The notes: generated by a model from the sequence alone, not told the origin. Shown: positions 1 through 8,864, numbered from the stretch's first letter. The stretch: 64,000 nucleotides of DNA from Elioraea thermophila (ex Habib et al. 2022) (GCF_003336755.1 NZ_QMDI01000013.1:124001-188000), one strand, 5' to 3'. Numbers and translations: made by a program.

Positions 1-58
1 CACACCCGGCCAGCAGCGACCCACCCACCAACAGGGCCATCAGCCCCACGCCGCGCAT
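1..58 (-). CDS. Lipoprotein, N-terminal fragment (runs off window)
   Basis: Only the first 19 codons lie in the window. They encode a short basic start, a hydrophobic core and a lipobox L-L-A-G-C at residues 15-19, so the product should be a lipid-anchored envelope protein. A purine-rich Shine-Dalgarno run (GAGAGGG) sits about nine bases before the ATG at 58. It lies 58 bp downstream of pgsA on the same strand and could be cotranscribed with it. The mature protein is not visible, so no function can be given. Confidence 0.6.
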   Translation of the reverse strand, partial: MRGVGLMALLVGGSLLAGC

Positions 59-116
59 GACACGTCCCTCTCTCCGCCCCATTCCGATCTGCGCGTTTGC
101 GGCCGGTGGCGCAAGC

Positions 117-701
117 CTACTCCGCCGCCGGCGCACTGCGCACGTGCTTCAGCCCCGCCGCCAGATAGTCCCAGCCGGTGATCAGGGTCAGGGCGGCCGC
201 CACCAGCAGCAGCCCCTCGCCGGCAAGCTGCACCGGCAACCATCCCAAGCCGAGCAGCGCCGCCGAAGCATCGCCCGCCAGCAGCATGCCCAAGGCGGTC
301 ATCTGCACCCCGGTCTTCCACTTGGCGAGCCGCGTGACGGGCAGCCCATGCGCGAGCCCGGCCAGATACTCGCGCAGGCCAGAGACCAGGATCTCGCGCG
401 AGAGGATGACGACGGCGGCGATCAGCCCAAGATCGGACAGCCGCCCCAACCCGGCGAGCAGGACGAGGGTCGCCCCGACCAGCAGCTTGTCGGCGATCGG
501 GTCGAGCATGCGGCCGAATTCGGAGGTCTGCTGGCGGCTGCGCGCCAAGTGGCCGTCGAGCCAGTCCGTGACCGCGGCGAGCACGAACACCACGCAGGCG
601 GCAAGATCGCCGGCGGGGAGGCGGAGCAGGCCGAACAGCACGATCAGCGGGATCGCGGCGATGCGCGAGAGGGTGAGCAGGTTGGGCAGATCGCTCGGCA
701 C
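117..701 (-). CDS. pgsA: CDP-diacylglycerol--glycerol-3-phosphate 3-phosphatidyltransferase
   Basis: Makes phosphatidylglycerol phosphate from CDP-diacylglycerol and glycerol-3-phosphate, the committed step to phosphatidylglycerol and cardiolipin in the inner membrane. The full CDP-alcohol phosphotransferase signature is present: D46, D49-G50, A53-R54, G63, D67 and D71, with the family's spacing. The rest is hydrophobic with several membrane helices, and 194 aa is the usual length. I chose the GTG at 701 because it gives the family-typical N-terminus (PSDLPNLLTLSRI), has GAGGAG just upstream, and starts 13 bases after the uvrC stop. An in-frame ATG at 767 would add 22 residues overlapping uvrC and is less likely. 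The pair uvrC-pgsA is a common alphaproteobacterial arrangement. Confidence 0.93.
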   Translation of the reverse strand: MPSDLPNLLTLSRIAAIPLIVLFGLLRLPAGDLAACVVFVLAAVTDWLDGHLARSRQQTSEFGRMLDPIADKLLVGATLVLLAGLGRLSDLGLIAAVVILSREILVSGLREYLAGLAHGLPVTRLAKWKTGVQMTALGMLLAGDASAALLGLGWLPVQLAGEGLLLVAAALTLITGWDYLAAGLKHVRSAPAAE

Positions 702-714
702 GGGCTCCTCGGGC

Positions 715-2613
715 TCAGCCGCGTGCGCCGAGTGTATCCGGCGCCGCACCGGGATGGAAATGCTCATAGATCCGCCGCGCCAGCGCCTTGTCGATGCCGG
801 GGCAGGCCTCGAGCGCGGCGAGCCCCGCCTGGGCCACGCCGCGCACCGAGCCGAAGTGGTTGAGCAGAGCCCGCCGCCGCGCCGGTCCAACCCCCTCGAT
901 AGCGTCGAGGCCCGAACGGCCGAGCGCCCTCTGCCGGCCTGCGCGGTGGGCGGCGATGGCGAAGCGATGCGCCTCGTCCCGCAGGCGCTGCAGGTAATAG
1001 AGCACCGGGTCGCGCGGCGGCAGCTGGAGCGGCTCTCGCCCCTCCTGGAAGAACCGTTCCCGCCCGGCGTCGCGATCGGGGCCCTTGGCGATGGCGACGA
1101 GGGGCAGGTCGTCGATGCCGAGCTCCTCGAGGACGGCCCGGGCGGCGGAGAGCTGACCGGCACCGCCGTCGATCAGCACCAGATCGGGCCATACCCCCGC
1201 CTCGCGCGCGGGGTTCTCGCGCAGGGCCCGGCCGAAGCGGCGGGTGAACACCTCGCGCAGCATGGCGAAATCGTCGCCCGGCGCGACGGGGCCCTTGATC
1301 GCGAACTTGCGGTATTGCGCCTTCACGAAGCCTTGCGGGCCGGCGACGATCATCACGCCGTAGGGCTCGCGCCCCATGGTGTGGGAGTTGTCGTAGACCT
1401 CGATCCGCTCCGGCGGGGCGGGCAGGCCGAACACGCGGGCCACCCCCTCGAGCAGGGCCGCCTGGGCGGTGCTCTCGGCGAGCCTGCGCTCGAGCGCCTC
1501 GCGGGCGTTGCTGAGCGCGTGTTCGACCACCGCACGTTTCGATCCCCGCTGTGGCACGGTGATCTCCACCTTGCGCCCCGCCCGCAGGGAGAGGGCCTCG
1601 GCAATGAGATCCAGTTCCGGGATCGGGTGCGAGAGCAGGATCAGCCGCGGCGGCGGCTTGTCGTCGTAGAACTGGCCGAGAAAGGCGGCGAGCACCGCCC
1701 CCTCGTCATCGCCCTTGGCGTGGGCCGGGAAATGGGCGCGGTTGCCGTTGTTGCGCCCGCCGCGGACGAAGAACACCTGCACGCAGGACTGCCCGCCGGC
1801 GGTGTGGCAGGCGATGACGTCGGCATCGCCCAGGTCCGCTGGGTTGACCACGTCGGTGGACTGGACATGGGTGAGGCCGCGGATGCGGTCGCGGATCACC
1901 GCCGCCCGTTCGAAGTCGAGGGCCTCGGCCGCGGCCTCCATCTCGCGCGCGAGTTCCGCCTGCAGCGCAGTGGTATCGCCCTCGAGGAAGCGTCGCGCCT
2001 GGGCGACCAGGGCGGCGTAGGCCGCCTGATCGATCCGCCCCACGCAGGGTGCGGCGCAGCGCTTGATCTGATGCAACAGGCACGGTCGGGTGCGGTTGGC
2101 GAATACCGTGTCGCTGCAGGTGCGCAGGAGGAAGGCGCGCTGCAGGGCGGTGATCGCCTGGTTCACCGCCCAGGCCGAGGCATAGGGGCCGTAATAGTGC
2201 CCCTTTCGGCTCTGGCTGCCGCGGTGCTTGGTGAGCTGCGGGAACGGGTGGTCGGCGGTGAGCAGCAGCCAGGGGTAGGACTTGTCGTCGCGCAGGACGA
2301 TGTTGAAGCGCGGCTTCAGCCGCTTGATCAGGTTGCTCTCGAGAAGGAGCGCCTCGGCCTCGGTGTGGGTGGTGACCACTTCGACCGCGACGGTTTCGTT
2401 CACCATCCGCCGCAGGCGTTCGGGAAGACGCGCCGGCTGGGTGTAGGCAGCAACGCGTTTGCGTAGGCTCTTCGCCTTGCCGACGTAGAGCGCGTTCCCC
2501 CCCGCATCGAGCATGCGATAGACGCCCGGGGCGAGCGGCAGGGTGGGCAGGGCGGCCTCGATGGCCGCCGCGCCGACAAGTCGCGTGTGCTGACCCTCGG
2601 TTCTCTCGCTCAA
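715..2613 (-). CDS. uvrC: UvrABC system protein C (excinuclease)
   Basis: Nucleotide-excision-repair nuclease that makes both incisions around a lesion after UvrB binding. Domains in order: GIY-YIG nuclease (PGVY at 29-32, YVGKAKSL at 43-50), a cysteine-containing linker, a UvrB-interacting UVR helix pair (around the motif [14 protein letters not shown]), an RNase H-like C-terminal nuclease region ([10 protein letters not shown]), and a terminal helix-hairpin-helix pair ([13 protein letters not shown]). At 632 aa it is full length. The start codon is TTG at 2613; there is no in-frame ATG ahead of the GIY-YIG domain and no strong Shine-Dalgarno. It is followed 13 bases later by pgsA. Confidence 0.96.
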   Translation of the reverse strand: MSERTEGQHTRLVGAAAIEAALPTLPLAPGVYRMLDAGGNALYVGKAKSLRKRVAAYTQPARLPERLRRMVNETVAVEVVTTHTEAEALLLESNLIKRLKPRFNIVLRDDKSYPWLLLTADHPFPQLTKHRGSQSRKGHYYGPYASAWAVNQAITALQRAFLLRTCSDTVFANRTRPCLLHQIKRCAAPCVGRIDQAAYAALVAQARRFLEGDTTALQAELAREMEAAAEALDFERAAVIRDRIRGLTHVQSTDVVNPADLGDADVIACHTAGGQSCVQVFFVRGGRNNGNRAHFPAHAKGDDEGAVLAAFLGQFYDDKPPPRLILLSHPIPELDLIAEALSLRAGRKVEITVPQRGSKRAVVEHALSNAREALERRLAESTAQAALLEGVARVFGLPAPPERIEVYDNSHTMGREPYGVMIVAGPQGFVKAQYRKFAIKGPVAPGDDFAMLREVFTRRFGRALRENPAREAGVWPDLVLIDGGAGQLSAARAVLEELGIDDLPLVAIAKGPDRDAGRERFFQEGREPLQLPPRDPVLYYLQRLRDEAHRFAIAAHRAGRQRALGRSGLDAIEGVGPARRRALLNHFGSVRGVAQAGLAALEACPGIDKALARRIYEHFHPGAAPDTLGARG

Positions 2614-2939
2614 GGGTGGCTGCCCGTCATCTCGTCACTACTCGGAGGCCCGGTGTCACGATCCACGAAGCCTGTGGATAACCCTGGGGGCATTTCCGTG
2701 CCGCGGCGCCGAAATCGGCCTCTAAGCGTGATCTGACGAGTTTGCCCAAGTTTTCGGCATCTAACGTCAAACCTTTGTTTTTGAACGAACTCGCCGTGCG
2801 GCCACGAAACAAAAACCTCGCCTCGGCTGTCAAGTCCTTGACAGTTTCGGATGCACGCGTGCGCCCTTGCAGCGGTGGACAACCGTCGCGACCCCACAAC
2901 CGAGATTTGCACCGACCGCATGGCCGGCGCCGAGCCATG
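2614..2939. other. 326-bp intergenic region between uvrC and the SDR gene
   Basis: This is the only gap above 300 bp in the window. It is much less GC-rich than its surroundings (29 of 60 bases are G or C in 2761-2820) and no convincing protein is encoded. It holds the perfect inverted repeat listed separately at 2827-2844. On the minus strand a weak promoter-like pair for uvrC can be drawn near 2725-2750 (TTGGGC, 17 bases, CTTAGA). I see no riboswitch or RNA gene that I can name. Confidence 0.5.
2827..2844. promoter_or_regulatory. Perfect 8+2+8 inverted repeat (candidate operator)
   Basis: CTGTCAAG and CTTGACAG face each other across two bases, inside the AT-richer gap upstream of uvrC. Each arm contains TTGACA on one strand, but no matching -10 box is seen at 16-18 bases on either strand. 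The symmetry suggests a dimeric regulator site; this is inference only. Confidence 0.4.
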
Positions 2940-3725
2940 TCACTCTTCGGGTGTCGCGCCGGACGGAGCCGCCCACTGCAGATGTTGCCCACCATCGAGC
3001 GCGATCATCTGGCCGGTCATCGACGGCAGGGCAAGGATGGCGAGCACGGCGCGGGCCACCTCCTCGGGCGAGGTCGGTCGCGCGAGCGGCACCGAGGCGG
3101 CCTGGCGGGCAAACTGCTCGGCGGTCTGGCGGGGGCTCGGCAGGGCCGGGCCCGGCCCGATGCCGTTGACCCGGATGCGCGGCGCAAGCGCGAGCGCAAG
3201 CGATTGCGTCAGCGCCCACAGCCCGGCCTTGCTCAGCGTGTAGGAGACGAAGTGCGGGGTGAGACTCCACACGCGCTGATCGAGGAGGTTGATCACCACC
3301 CCTTCCCGGTCGGCCGGCAGGGCGCGCGCCATCGCCTGGGTCAGCACGAACGGAGCGCGCAAGTTGGGCTCCAGATGACGGTCCCAACTGGCGCGAGTCA
3401 CGTCGTGCCACTCGTCGCGTTCGAACACCGAGGCGTTGTTGACCAGAACGCCGATCGGCCCGATCGCGTCGCGGGCCGCATCGGCGAGGCGTACCACCTC
3501 CTCCTCGCGCGCGAGGTCGGCGGCGAGCGCCACCGCCCGACGGCCGTGGCCGGCGATGGCACGCACCACCTCGGAGGCATCGGCGGCGGAGGTATGGAAA
3601 TGCACCGCAACGTCGAAGCCCGCCTCGGCGAGCGCGAGCACGATGGCGCGCCCGAGGCGCTTCGCCCCGCCGGTGACCAGGGCGGTACGCGGGATGGTGG
3701 GGAGGATGGCGTCGGCGAGCCTCAT
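2940..3725 (-). CDS. Pteridine reductase-like short-chain dehydrogenase (FolM/PTR1 type)
   Basis: NAD(P)H-dependent reductase of the short-chain dehydrogenase fold. The cofactor motif is TGGAKRLG at residues 18-25, with arginine where PTR1/FolM enzymes have it, and NNA at 96-98. The usual catalytic Ser is replaced by D149, thirteen residues before Y162 of the Y-x3-K166 pair; the Asp-Tyr-Lys triad with this spacing is the pteridine reductase pattern. A role in reducing dihydromonapterin or dihydrofolate is therefore likely, though the substrate is inferred. I chose the ATG at 3725 (MRLADAILP) over one 36 bases upstream, because the fold starts within 15 residues of it. It is divergent from the protease gene at 3854. 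Confidence 0.8.
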   Translation of the reverse strand: MRLADAILPTIPRTALVTGGAKRLGRAIVLALAEAGFDVAVHFHTSAADASEVVRAIAGHGRRAVALAADLAREEEVVRLADAARDAIGPIGVLVNNASVFERDEWHDVTRASWDRHLEPNLRAPFVLTQAMARALPADREGVVINLLDQRVWSLTPHFVSYTLSKAGLWALTQSLALALAPRIRVNGIGPGPALPSPRQTAEQFARQAASVPLARPTSPEEVARAVLAILALPSMTGQMIALDGGQHLQWAAPSGATPEE

Positions 3726-3853
3726 GCGCCGGGAAAATGAGCCACGAAGACGGACTGCCAAGGCAGAGCCGCGTGCGGTTCGCGGGGGGCCGGCATGCGC
3801 CCCTCACCCGACTGCGCGTTTACGCCGCCGCCGCGACCGGGCATGAAACGCCC

Positions 3854-5158
3854 ATGCGCCTGGTTCCGCTCGCGCTGGCTGCCGCCCTCGCCCTGCCCGC
3901 CCTCGCCGTCGAGGCGCAGGAACGGAGCGTGCGCATCGTCAACCGCACAGGCGAAACCGCGATCGGTCTCACCGTGGACGGCGGACGCAACCTGATCGCC
4001 GGCCGCACCCTCGGCGCGGGCGGCTCGGTGGTGCTGCCTGTGCCGCCGGGTTGCCGGGCCGATCTTCGCCTCGTGCTCGCTTCGGGTGCGGTGCTCGACT
4101 GGCGCGGGGTCGATCTCTGCGCCGCGCCGGAGGTGTTCTTCACCCGCGGCGCTCCCGGCCGCCCCGCCGAGGTGACCGGCCCCGGCCGCACGCCGGAGGT
4201 CGCTGCGCCCGCCGTGTCGGAGGCGAGCTTGGTCGCCGCCGCCCAACGTACGCTGGCCGCGCTCGGTTATGATCCGGGCCCGGCGGATGGCGTCGCCGGC
4301 CCGCGCACGCGCCAAGCGCTCGCCGCCTTCCAGCGCGATCAGGGCCTGCCGCCGACGGGGATCCTGGATGGCCCCACCCTTGCCGCCCTGCGCCTGGCCG
4401 AGGCGCCCTCGCGACCGCCGTTGCCGAACGTCGCCGGCAAACCGCCCGCGGGGACGGACCGGCCGCAGCCGATCCCCGGCGACAGCGCTGCTTCCCCCCG
4501 CCCGCCGATACCCGCGCAAGCGCCGCAGCGCCGCGCCGCCACCGGCACCGGGTTCATCGTCGCCGAAGGCCGGGTGCTGACCAACGAGCACGTCACCCAG
4601 GGCTGCGCCCGCATGGTCGGCGTGCTGCCGGGCGGGCGTCGGGTCGACCTCGCGATCACGGCACGCGACGCCTCGCGCGACCTCGCCCTGCTCGCCGGCC
4701 CTCGTGACCTCGGGCCCGCCCTCGCTTTCCGCTCCACCCCGCCACGCCGCGGCGACGAGGTGGTGACCTACGGCTTCCCGCTGGTCGGGATCCTCGGCAC
4801 CAGCCCGAGCCTGACCACCGGCGAGGTGTCGGCGCTCGCCGGGCTGAGGGGCGATCCGAACATGCTGATCACCTCGGCCCCGGTGCAGTCCGGCAATTCG
4901 GGCGGCCCGCTGCTCGATCGCGGCGGGCACGTGGTCGGGGTGGTGGTGGCGAAGCTCGCCGCGCTTCGGGTGGCCGAACGCACCGGAGGCGACCTGCCGC
5001 AGAACGTCAATTTCGCGATCCAAGGCCCTGTTGCCGTTGAATTCCTCCGTCGCAACGGCGTCACGCCCCGCCTTGCCGTAACAGCCCAGACGCTGCCGCC
5101 CGCCGAAGTCGGCGAGATCGCGCACCCCTCCACCTTGCTCCTCGAGTGCTGGCGCTGA
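3854..5158 (+). CDS. Secreted trypsin-like serine protease with peptidoglycan-binding domain
   Basis: 434-aa exported protein. A signal peptide (about 1-21, ending near AVEAQ) is followed by a small beta domain, a PG_binding_1 repeat at about 122-182, a Pro-rich linker, and a Deg/trypsin-like protease domain from about 230. The catalytic triad is visible: H246 in TNEHV, D276 in SRDLALL and S349 in GNSGGP. The peptidoglycan-binding unit suggests that it works in the periplasm close to the wall. No PDZ domain is seen, unlike DegP/DegQ. The start was set at 3854 because it opens the signal peptide; the frame stays open 39 codons further upstream, but that part is not protein-like. Confidence 0.88.
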   Translation: MRLVPLALAAALALPALAVEAQERSVRIVNRTGETAIGLTVDGGRNLIAGRTLGAGGSVVLPVPPGCRADLRLVLASGAVLDWRGVDLCAAPEVFFTRGAPGRPAEVTGPGRTPEVAAPAVSEASLVAAAQRTLAALGYDPGPADGVAGPRTRQALAAFQRDQGLPPTGILDGPTLAALRLAEAPSRPPLPNVAGKPPAGTDRPQPIPGDSAASPRPPIPAQAPQRRAATGTGFIVAEGRVLTNEHVTQGCARMVGVLPGGRRVDLAITARDASRDLALLAGPRDLGPALAFRSTPPRRGDEVVTYGFPLVGILGTSPSLTTGEVSALAGLRGDPNMLITSAPVQSGNSGGPLLDRGGHVVGVVVAKLAALRVAERTGGDLPQNVNFAIQGPVAVEFLRRNGVTPRLAVTAQTLPPAEVGEIAHPSTLLLECWR

Positions 5159-5193
5159 CAGGCCTTCGCCACCCGGTCGCTGACCGCCCCTCC

Positions 5194-5904
5194 TCAGCCG
5201 TAGCGCAAGAGCCGCGCGCCGTTGGCGGCAAGCCAAGCCTTCGCGGCGTCGGTGTGCGGGGTGAGGGCGCGCACCACGGCCCAGAAGCGCGGCGAGTGGT
5301 TCATCTCGACGAGATGCGCCACCTCGTGCGCCACCACGTAGTCGAGCACCCAAGGGGGTGCGAGCACGAGCCGCCAGGAGAAGGCGAGCGTGCCGTCGGG
5401 CGCGCAGGAGGCCCAGCGCGTGCGCGGGTCCTTGATCGCGATGCGTTTCACGGTTCGCCCAACCCGCGCGGCGTGATCGAGCGCGCGGGGGGTGATCTCC
5501 CGCCGCGCCTCCGCCCGCAACCAGTCCGCCACGCGGCGGGCGAGAAAAGCCCGCTCGCCCGCGACCCGGATCTCGCCGTCCTCGCGCCAAACGCCGCCGA
5601 ACCCTTCGGGCTGATGCCGGATCGGGTGCGGCACGCCGAGGATCGGCACCATAGCCCCCTCCTCGAACAGAACGCGCGGGGCGAGCGCGCCGAGCCGATC
5701 CGCCACCCAACGGCTGTGCGCTTGCAACAGCGCCATGCCCTGCCGGCGCCCCGCGCGCGGCGGCAGGGTGACGACGACCGCCCCCCGCGCAGGGTCGATG
5801 CGCAAGGTCACGCGTCGGGCGCGCGCGCTGCGCCGCCACACCACGGGGGCAGGCCCATGCGGCAGGGAAAGGAGTTCGCGCTCGGCGACCGGGGAGTCGG
5901 CCAT
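5194..5904 (-). CDS. YgjP-like (DUF45) zinc metallopeptidase
   Basis: 236-aa cytoplasmic protein of the YgjP/M48-like (WLM/SprT-related) family. The zinc motif H193-E-V-A-H197 is followed by H203 in MNHSPRFW, the third ligand arrangement typical of the family. Upstream is the conserved KDPRTRWASC segment. The substrate is unknown for the family. It is convergent with the protease gene (35 bp gap) and is followed on the other side by DUF445 on the opposite strand. The start ATG at 5904 has no better alternative. Confidence 0.85.
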   Translation of the reverse strand: MADSPVAERELLSLPHGPAPVVWRRSARARRVTLRIDPARGAVVVTLPPRAGRRQGMALLQAHSRWVADRLGALAPRVLFEEGAMVPILGVPHPIRHQPEGFGGVWREDGEIRVAGERAFLARRVADWLRAEARREITPRALDHAARVGRTVKRIAIKDPRTRWASCAPDGTLAFSWRLVLAPPWVLDYVVAHEVAHLVEMNHSPRFWAVVRALTPHTDAAKAWLAANGARLLRYG

Positions 5905-6007
5905 GGCAAGGGAGGATGGCGGGACGCGCGGGGGGCTTCAATCACATGGCTGCGCGCGGGCTCCGCCCCCTTGCCGGCCCGGCGGCCCACCCCCTACCCC
6001 TCCGCCC

Positions 6008-7309
6008 ATGCGCGACCCGAACACGCCGCTTGAGGTCCTGCCGGATGACCGGGCGGAGGATCGCGCCCGGCTCGCCCGCTGGCGGCTCTATGCGGGGGCG
6101 GCAATGGCGGCGACCCTTGCCGCCACGGTCGGTCTCTACGCGGTCGAACCCCCGCGGCCGTGGTGGATCGACCTCGCCCACGCCGCCGCCAAGGCGGGCT
6201 TCGTCGGCGCGGTCGCCGACTGGTTCGCGGTCAACGCCCTCTTCCGCTACCCCTTCGGCCGCTGGACCGGCATCGGCGGGCTGATCCCCCGCGAGAAGCA
6301 GAGACTCGCCGGCGGCATGGGCCGCTTCGTCGCCCGCCAGTTCTTCACCCCGGATGCGATCCGGAAGGCGGTGGAGGGGGTGGACGTCGCCTCTGCCATG
6401 GCGCGCTGGCTCTCCGACCCCGCCTCAGCGCGGCGGGCGGCGACCGCGCTCGCCCCCTTCGTGCCGCGACTGATCGAGAGTATCGCCGACGGGCGGGCAC
6501 GCGCGACCCTGCAGCAGCTGCTGCCCCGCGTGGTCGAGGGACCGGGCACGGGGCGGCTGCTCGGGCGGCTGTTGCGCACGCTGCTCGACGGCAACGAGCA
6601 CCAGAAGGTGTTCGGCTTCGCCCTTGCCCGCACCAAGGAGGCCCTCGCCCGCAACGAGAAGAGGCTGAAGGCGGCGATCGAGGCCCGCGTGCGGGAGGAA
6701 GGCGGCCAGGTGGTGGGCATCGTCGCCGGGGCGTGGATCGCGCGCCGCATTCTCGCCGCGATCAATGCCGAACTGGCGCGGATCGAGCCCGACGACTCCG
6801 ACCTTCGCGCCGCCTTCGATGCCTGGATCGAGCACGAGGTGCGCCGTCTCGAACGCGATCCGTCTCGTGCGGCCGGCATCGCCGAGGCGCTGAGCAACGT
6901 CTTCGGCCACCCTTCGGTGGTGGCTTGGCTCGAGGACTCCTTGCTTCGTCTCTCCCAGATGGCGCGGTTCGACATCGAGCATGAGGAGAGCCGGATCGTC
7001 GACGCGCTCGCCGGATTCATCGCCAATCTCGGCGCCACGCTCAACGCCGACGAGAGTGCCCGGCACGGGCTCAATCGGTTGATCGAGGAGATCGTCGCAG
7101 GCCTCGCACCCGCGGCGCAGGCGCGCATCGAGGGCTTCGTCGCCGCCAAGGTCGCTGGCTGGTCGGACCAGGACCTGGTGGAGCGCATCGAGCTGAAGGT
7201 GGGGCGCGAGCTGCAGATGATCCGACTCAACGGCACCATCCTGGGCGCCGCGGTCGGAGCGATGCTGTACGCGGTCCTCTCCGCCCTGTTCGGCCGCGTG
7301 CCGGTGTGA
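6008..7309 (+). CDS. DUF445 (YjiN-like) membrane protein
   Basis: 433 aa with one membrane helix near the N-terminus (about 25-50), the conserved DUF445 entry sequence (FVGAVADWFAVNALFRYPFG) just after it, a long helical middle, and a final hydrophobic helix at the C-terminus (GAAVGAMLYAVLSALFG). Members of this family sit in the inner membrane and have no agreed function. The ATG at 6008 (MRDPNTPLEVLP) was chosen because the open frame upstream is proline/arginine-rich noise. The stop codon lies inside the inverted repeat at 7302-7323. Confidence 0.85.
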   Translation: MRDPNTPLEVLPDDRAEDRARLARWRLYAGAAMAATLAATVGLYAVEPPRPWWIDLAHAAAKAGFVGAVADWFAVNALFRYPFGRWTGIGGLIPREKQRLAGGMGRFVARQFFTPDAIRKAVEGVDVASAMARWLSDPASARRAATALAPFVPRLIESIADGRARATLQQLLPRVVEGPGTGRLLGRLLRTLLDGNEHQKVFGFALARTKEALARNEKRLKAAIEARVREEGGQVVGIVAGAWIARRILAAINAELARIEPDDSDLRAAFDAWIEHEVRRLERDPSRAAGIAEALSNVFGHPSVVAWLEDSLLRLSQMARFDIEHEESRIVDALAGFIANLGATLNADESARHGLNRLIEEIVAGLAPAAQARIEGFVAAKVAGWSDQDLVERIELKVGRELQMIRLNGTILGAAVGAMLYAVLSALFGRVPV

Positions 7310-7323
7310 CACGGGTCACACCG
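7302..7323 (+). terminator. 9-bp inverted repeat over the DUF445 stop codon
   Basis: CGGTGTGAC and GTCACACCG are perfect complements across the loop ACGG, and the stop codon lies inside the left arm. No T-run follows, so termination is uncertain. A second, shorter hairpin (CAGCCT/AGGCTG, about 7335-7350) follows immediately. Confidence 0.4.
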
Positions 7324-7366
7324 CCAAGTTCCCCAGCCTGCCAGGCTGAAGTGGACGGTGCTACGC

Positions 7367-7388
7367 GCCTCGAGGACGCCTCGAGGAC
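7367..7388 (+). repeat. Tandem 11-bp repeat, two copies
   Basis: GCCTCGAGGAC occurs twice head-to-tail (7367-7377 and 7378-7388) in the leader of the SH3/hydrolase gene, just before its Shine-Dalgarno. Each unit contains the palindrome CCTCGAGG, so the pair can fold or bind a dimer. Role unknown. Confidence 0.6.
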
Positions 7389-7415
7389 CAAGACACGGCG
7401 ACGGAGGGGGGTGTC

Positions 7416-8321
7416 ATGGTTACGCACATCGTCGATTCGGACGGCCTCTATTTGCGGGGCTCCCCCGCAAGGCTTGAGGACAACGCGATCACGCTCCTGC
7501 CGCAGGGACACGGCGTTCGCTTTCTAGAAGCGACCGAGGCGCCCGGATGGTGGCGCGTGTCGACCGAGGTGGCGGGACAGCCGCTCGAAGGCTTTGTCAC
7601 CGCTGAGTTCCTCAAAGCAGTCGCATCGGGCGCCCAGGCGATGAGCGGTCGGGTTCCGCCAGAGGTTCACCTCCCTCACAGCCCCGGCGTTGAGGTCACT
7701 CGCAGGAATGAGCGGCGTGCCCATCCGCTGAACGAGGTGAGCATGCCGAGGCGGCGTGTCGGCACGACGGATCCCGCGGGGGATTTGACCCGTATCATCG
7801 AGTGGCTTGACGTTGAAAACGACGCCCATCTGCGCTGGAAGCCCATCCCCAACGGAGCAACATTCTGCAATATCTACGCCTACGACGTCTGTTATCTTGC
7901 AGGTGCCTATCTGCCTCGTGTCTGGTGGAAGCCAAGTGCATTACAGCAAATTTCAAACGGGAGTGTTCCTCGGGTCGAATACAATCAAACGGTTTCAGAA
8001 TTACGGGCGAATGGTCTTTTCGACTGGTTGAATGCATATGGGAAGGACTATGGTTGGCAGCGCGTCTTCGAGACTGGGGTCCTGCAGGACGCGGCGAACC
8101 AAGGGCGAATCGCTGTCATCTGCGCACAGGCGAGAGGAAACGCGCCGGGTCACATCAGCCTTGTCGTTCCTGAAACGCCGGAACGCTCAGCGGTTCGGAA
8201 AGGCCGAAGCGAGCTCAGCCCGCTGCAATCGCAAGCGGGTCGCCGAAACCTCCGCTACTTCACGGATGTCTGGTGGAAAAGCGCCGCTTTCCTTGAGTTC
8301 GGGTTTTGGATCGGCCCCTGA
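7416..8321 (+). CDS. SH3-domain protein with candidate cysteine (NlpC/P60- or CHAP-like) hydrolase domain
   Basis: 301 aa. Residues 1-70 look like a bacterial SH3 domain (DGLYLRGSP, then GWWRVST and GFVTAEFL). After a basic linker comes a region with C151 in TFCNIYAYD and H246 in APGHISLV. A Cys near the start and a Gly-His-Ile-Ser-Leu later is the layout of papain-fold peptidoglycan amidases, so a wall hydrolase or toxin-like enzyme is possible. There is no signal peptide. A strong GGAGGGGGG lies before the ATG. Base composition falls within the gene (25 of 60 bases G or C at 7981-8040), unlike all neighbours, which points to lateral acquisition. Function is inferred, not recognised. Confidence 0.6.
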   Translation: MVTHIVDSDGLYLRGSPARLEDNAITLLPQGHGVRFLEATEAPGWWRVSTEVAGQPLEGFVTAEFLKAVASGAQAMSGRVPPEVHLPHSPGVEVTRRNERRAHPLNEVSMPRRRVGTTDPAGDLTRIIEWLDVENDAHLRWKPIPNGATFCNIYAYDVCYLAGAYLPRVWWKPSALQQISNGSVPRVEYNQTVSELRANGLFDWLNAYGKDYGWQRVFETGVLQDAANQGRIAVICAQARGNAPGHISLVVPETPERSAVRKGRSELSPLQSQAGRRNLRYFTDVWWKSAAFLEFGFWIGP

Positions 8322-8334
8322 CTGGGCCGAAGGC

Positions 8335-8793
8335 TCAAACCGCGCCGACGGGGCGAAGCTCGTCGAGCCGTGCGAACAGCTCCGCGCGGGGGAGCTGGGT
8401 GTAGTCCTTCGCCACCTCCTCGCGCACCTTCTGGGCGAGCGAAGAGGGCATCACGGCGCGCAGTTCGCCGAGGAACTTCGGGGGGGCGACCAGCACCACC
8501 GCCTCCGCCTCGCCGGACGCAACCGCTGCCTCGAGATCAGCCACCAGATCGCGGGCGAAGTCCTTTTTCGCCGCCTCCTTCGGTGTCTCGCGCGGTTCCA
8601 TCGCACTGCGCTGCGGGCCGAGGCTGTCGAAGGCACGGCCGGGCTTGTCCTCACCGAGTTCGGCGTCGCGACGGTGCGCATCGGGGTTCTCCCAGGTCCG
8701 CACGGTGTCGTAGCCCGTCTCGCCGCGGCGCTTGATGAGCGCCTCGGCACGGGCGGCATCGGCGATCACGAACCAAGTCGGGCGAGCAGGCAT
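8335..8793 (-). CDS. Host attachment protein family (PF10116-like)
   Basis: 152 aa. It opens with a beta strand and WFVIADAARAEALI, continues with the family's acidic/basic middle (GRAFDSLG, then the FARDLVADLEAA helix), and has a VLVAPPKFLGELRA strand-helix near the end. These are the features of proteins annotated as required for attachment to host cells, which resemble the eRF1 central domain and may act in translation or RNA metabolism. Function is unproven. The stop lies 13 bases from the end of the convergent SH3/hydrolase gene. Confidence 0.8.
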   Translation of the reverse strand: MPARPTWFVIADAARAEALIKRRGETGYDTVRTWENPDAHRRDAELGEDKPGRAFDSLGPQRSAMEPRETPKEAAKKDFARDLVADLEAAVASGEAEAVVLVAPPKFLGELRAVMPSSLAQKVREEVAKDYTQLPRAELFARLDELRPVGAV

Positions 8794-8864
8794 TCGGCCC
8801 TCCAGACGCTTGCGGATGATTGGCGATCATACCCCGCCTGGGAGCGGGGGAAACCCCCGGGCGG

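Noticed and set aside
178-2466. Very long plus-strand open frame (762 codons) across pgsA and uvrC
   Set aside because: It is the antisense shadow of uvrC and pgsA. Its composition (Arg/Gly/His-rich) is typical of reversed high-GC codons and no domain is seen.
2838-2843. TTGACA as a plus-strand -35 box
   Set aside because: No -10 box at 16-18 bases and no plus-strand gene follows until 3854.
2610-2921. 103-codon minus-strand frame whose TGA overlaps the uvrC TTG
   Set aside because: The stop/start overlap looks like coupling, but the peptide has no protein-like pattern and lies in the AT-richer gap. Kept as intergenic.
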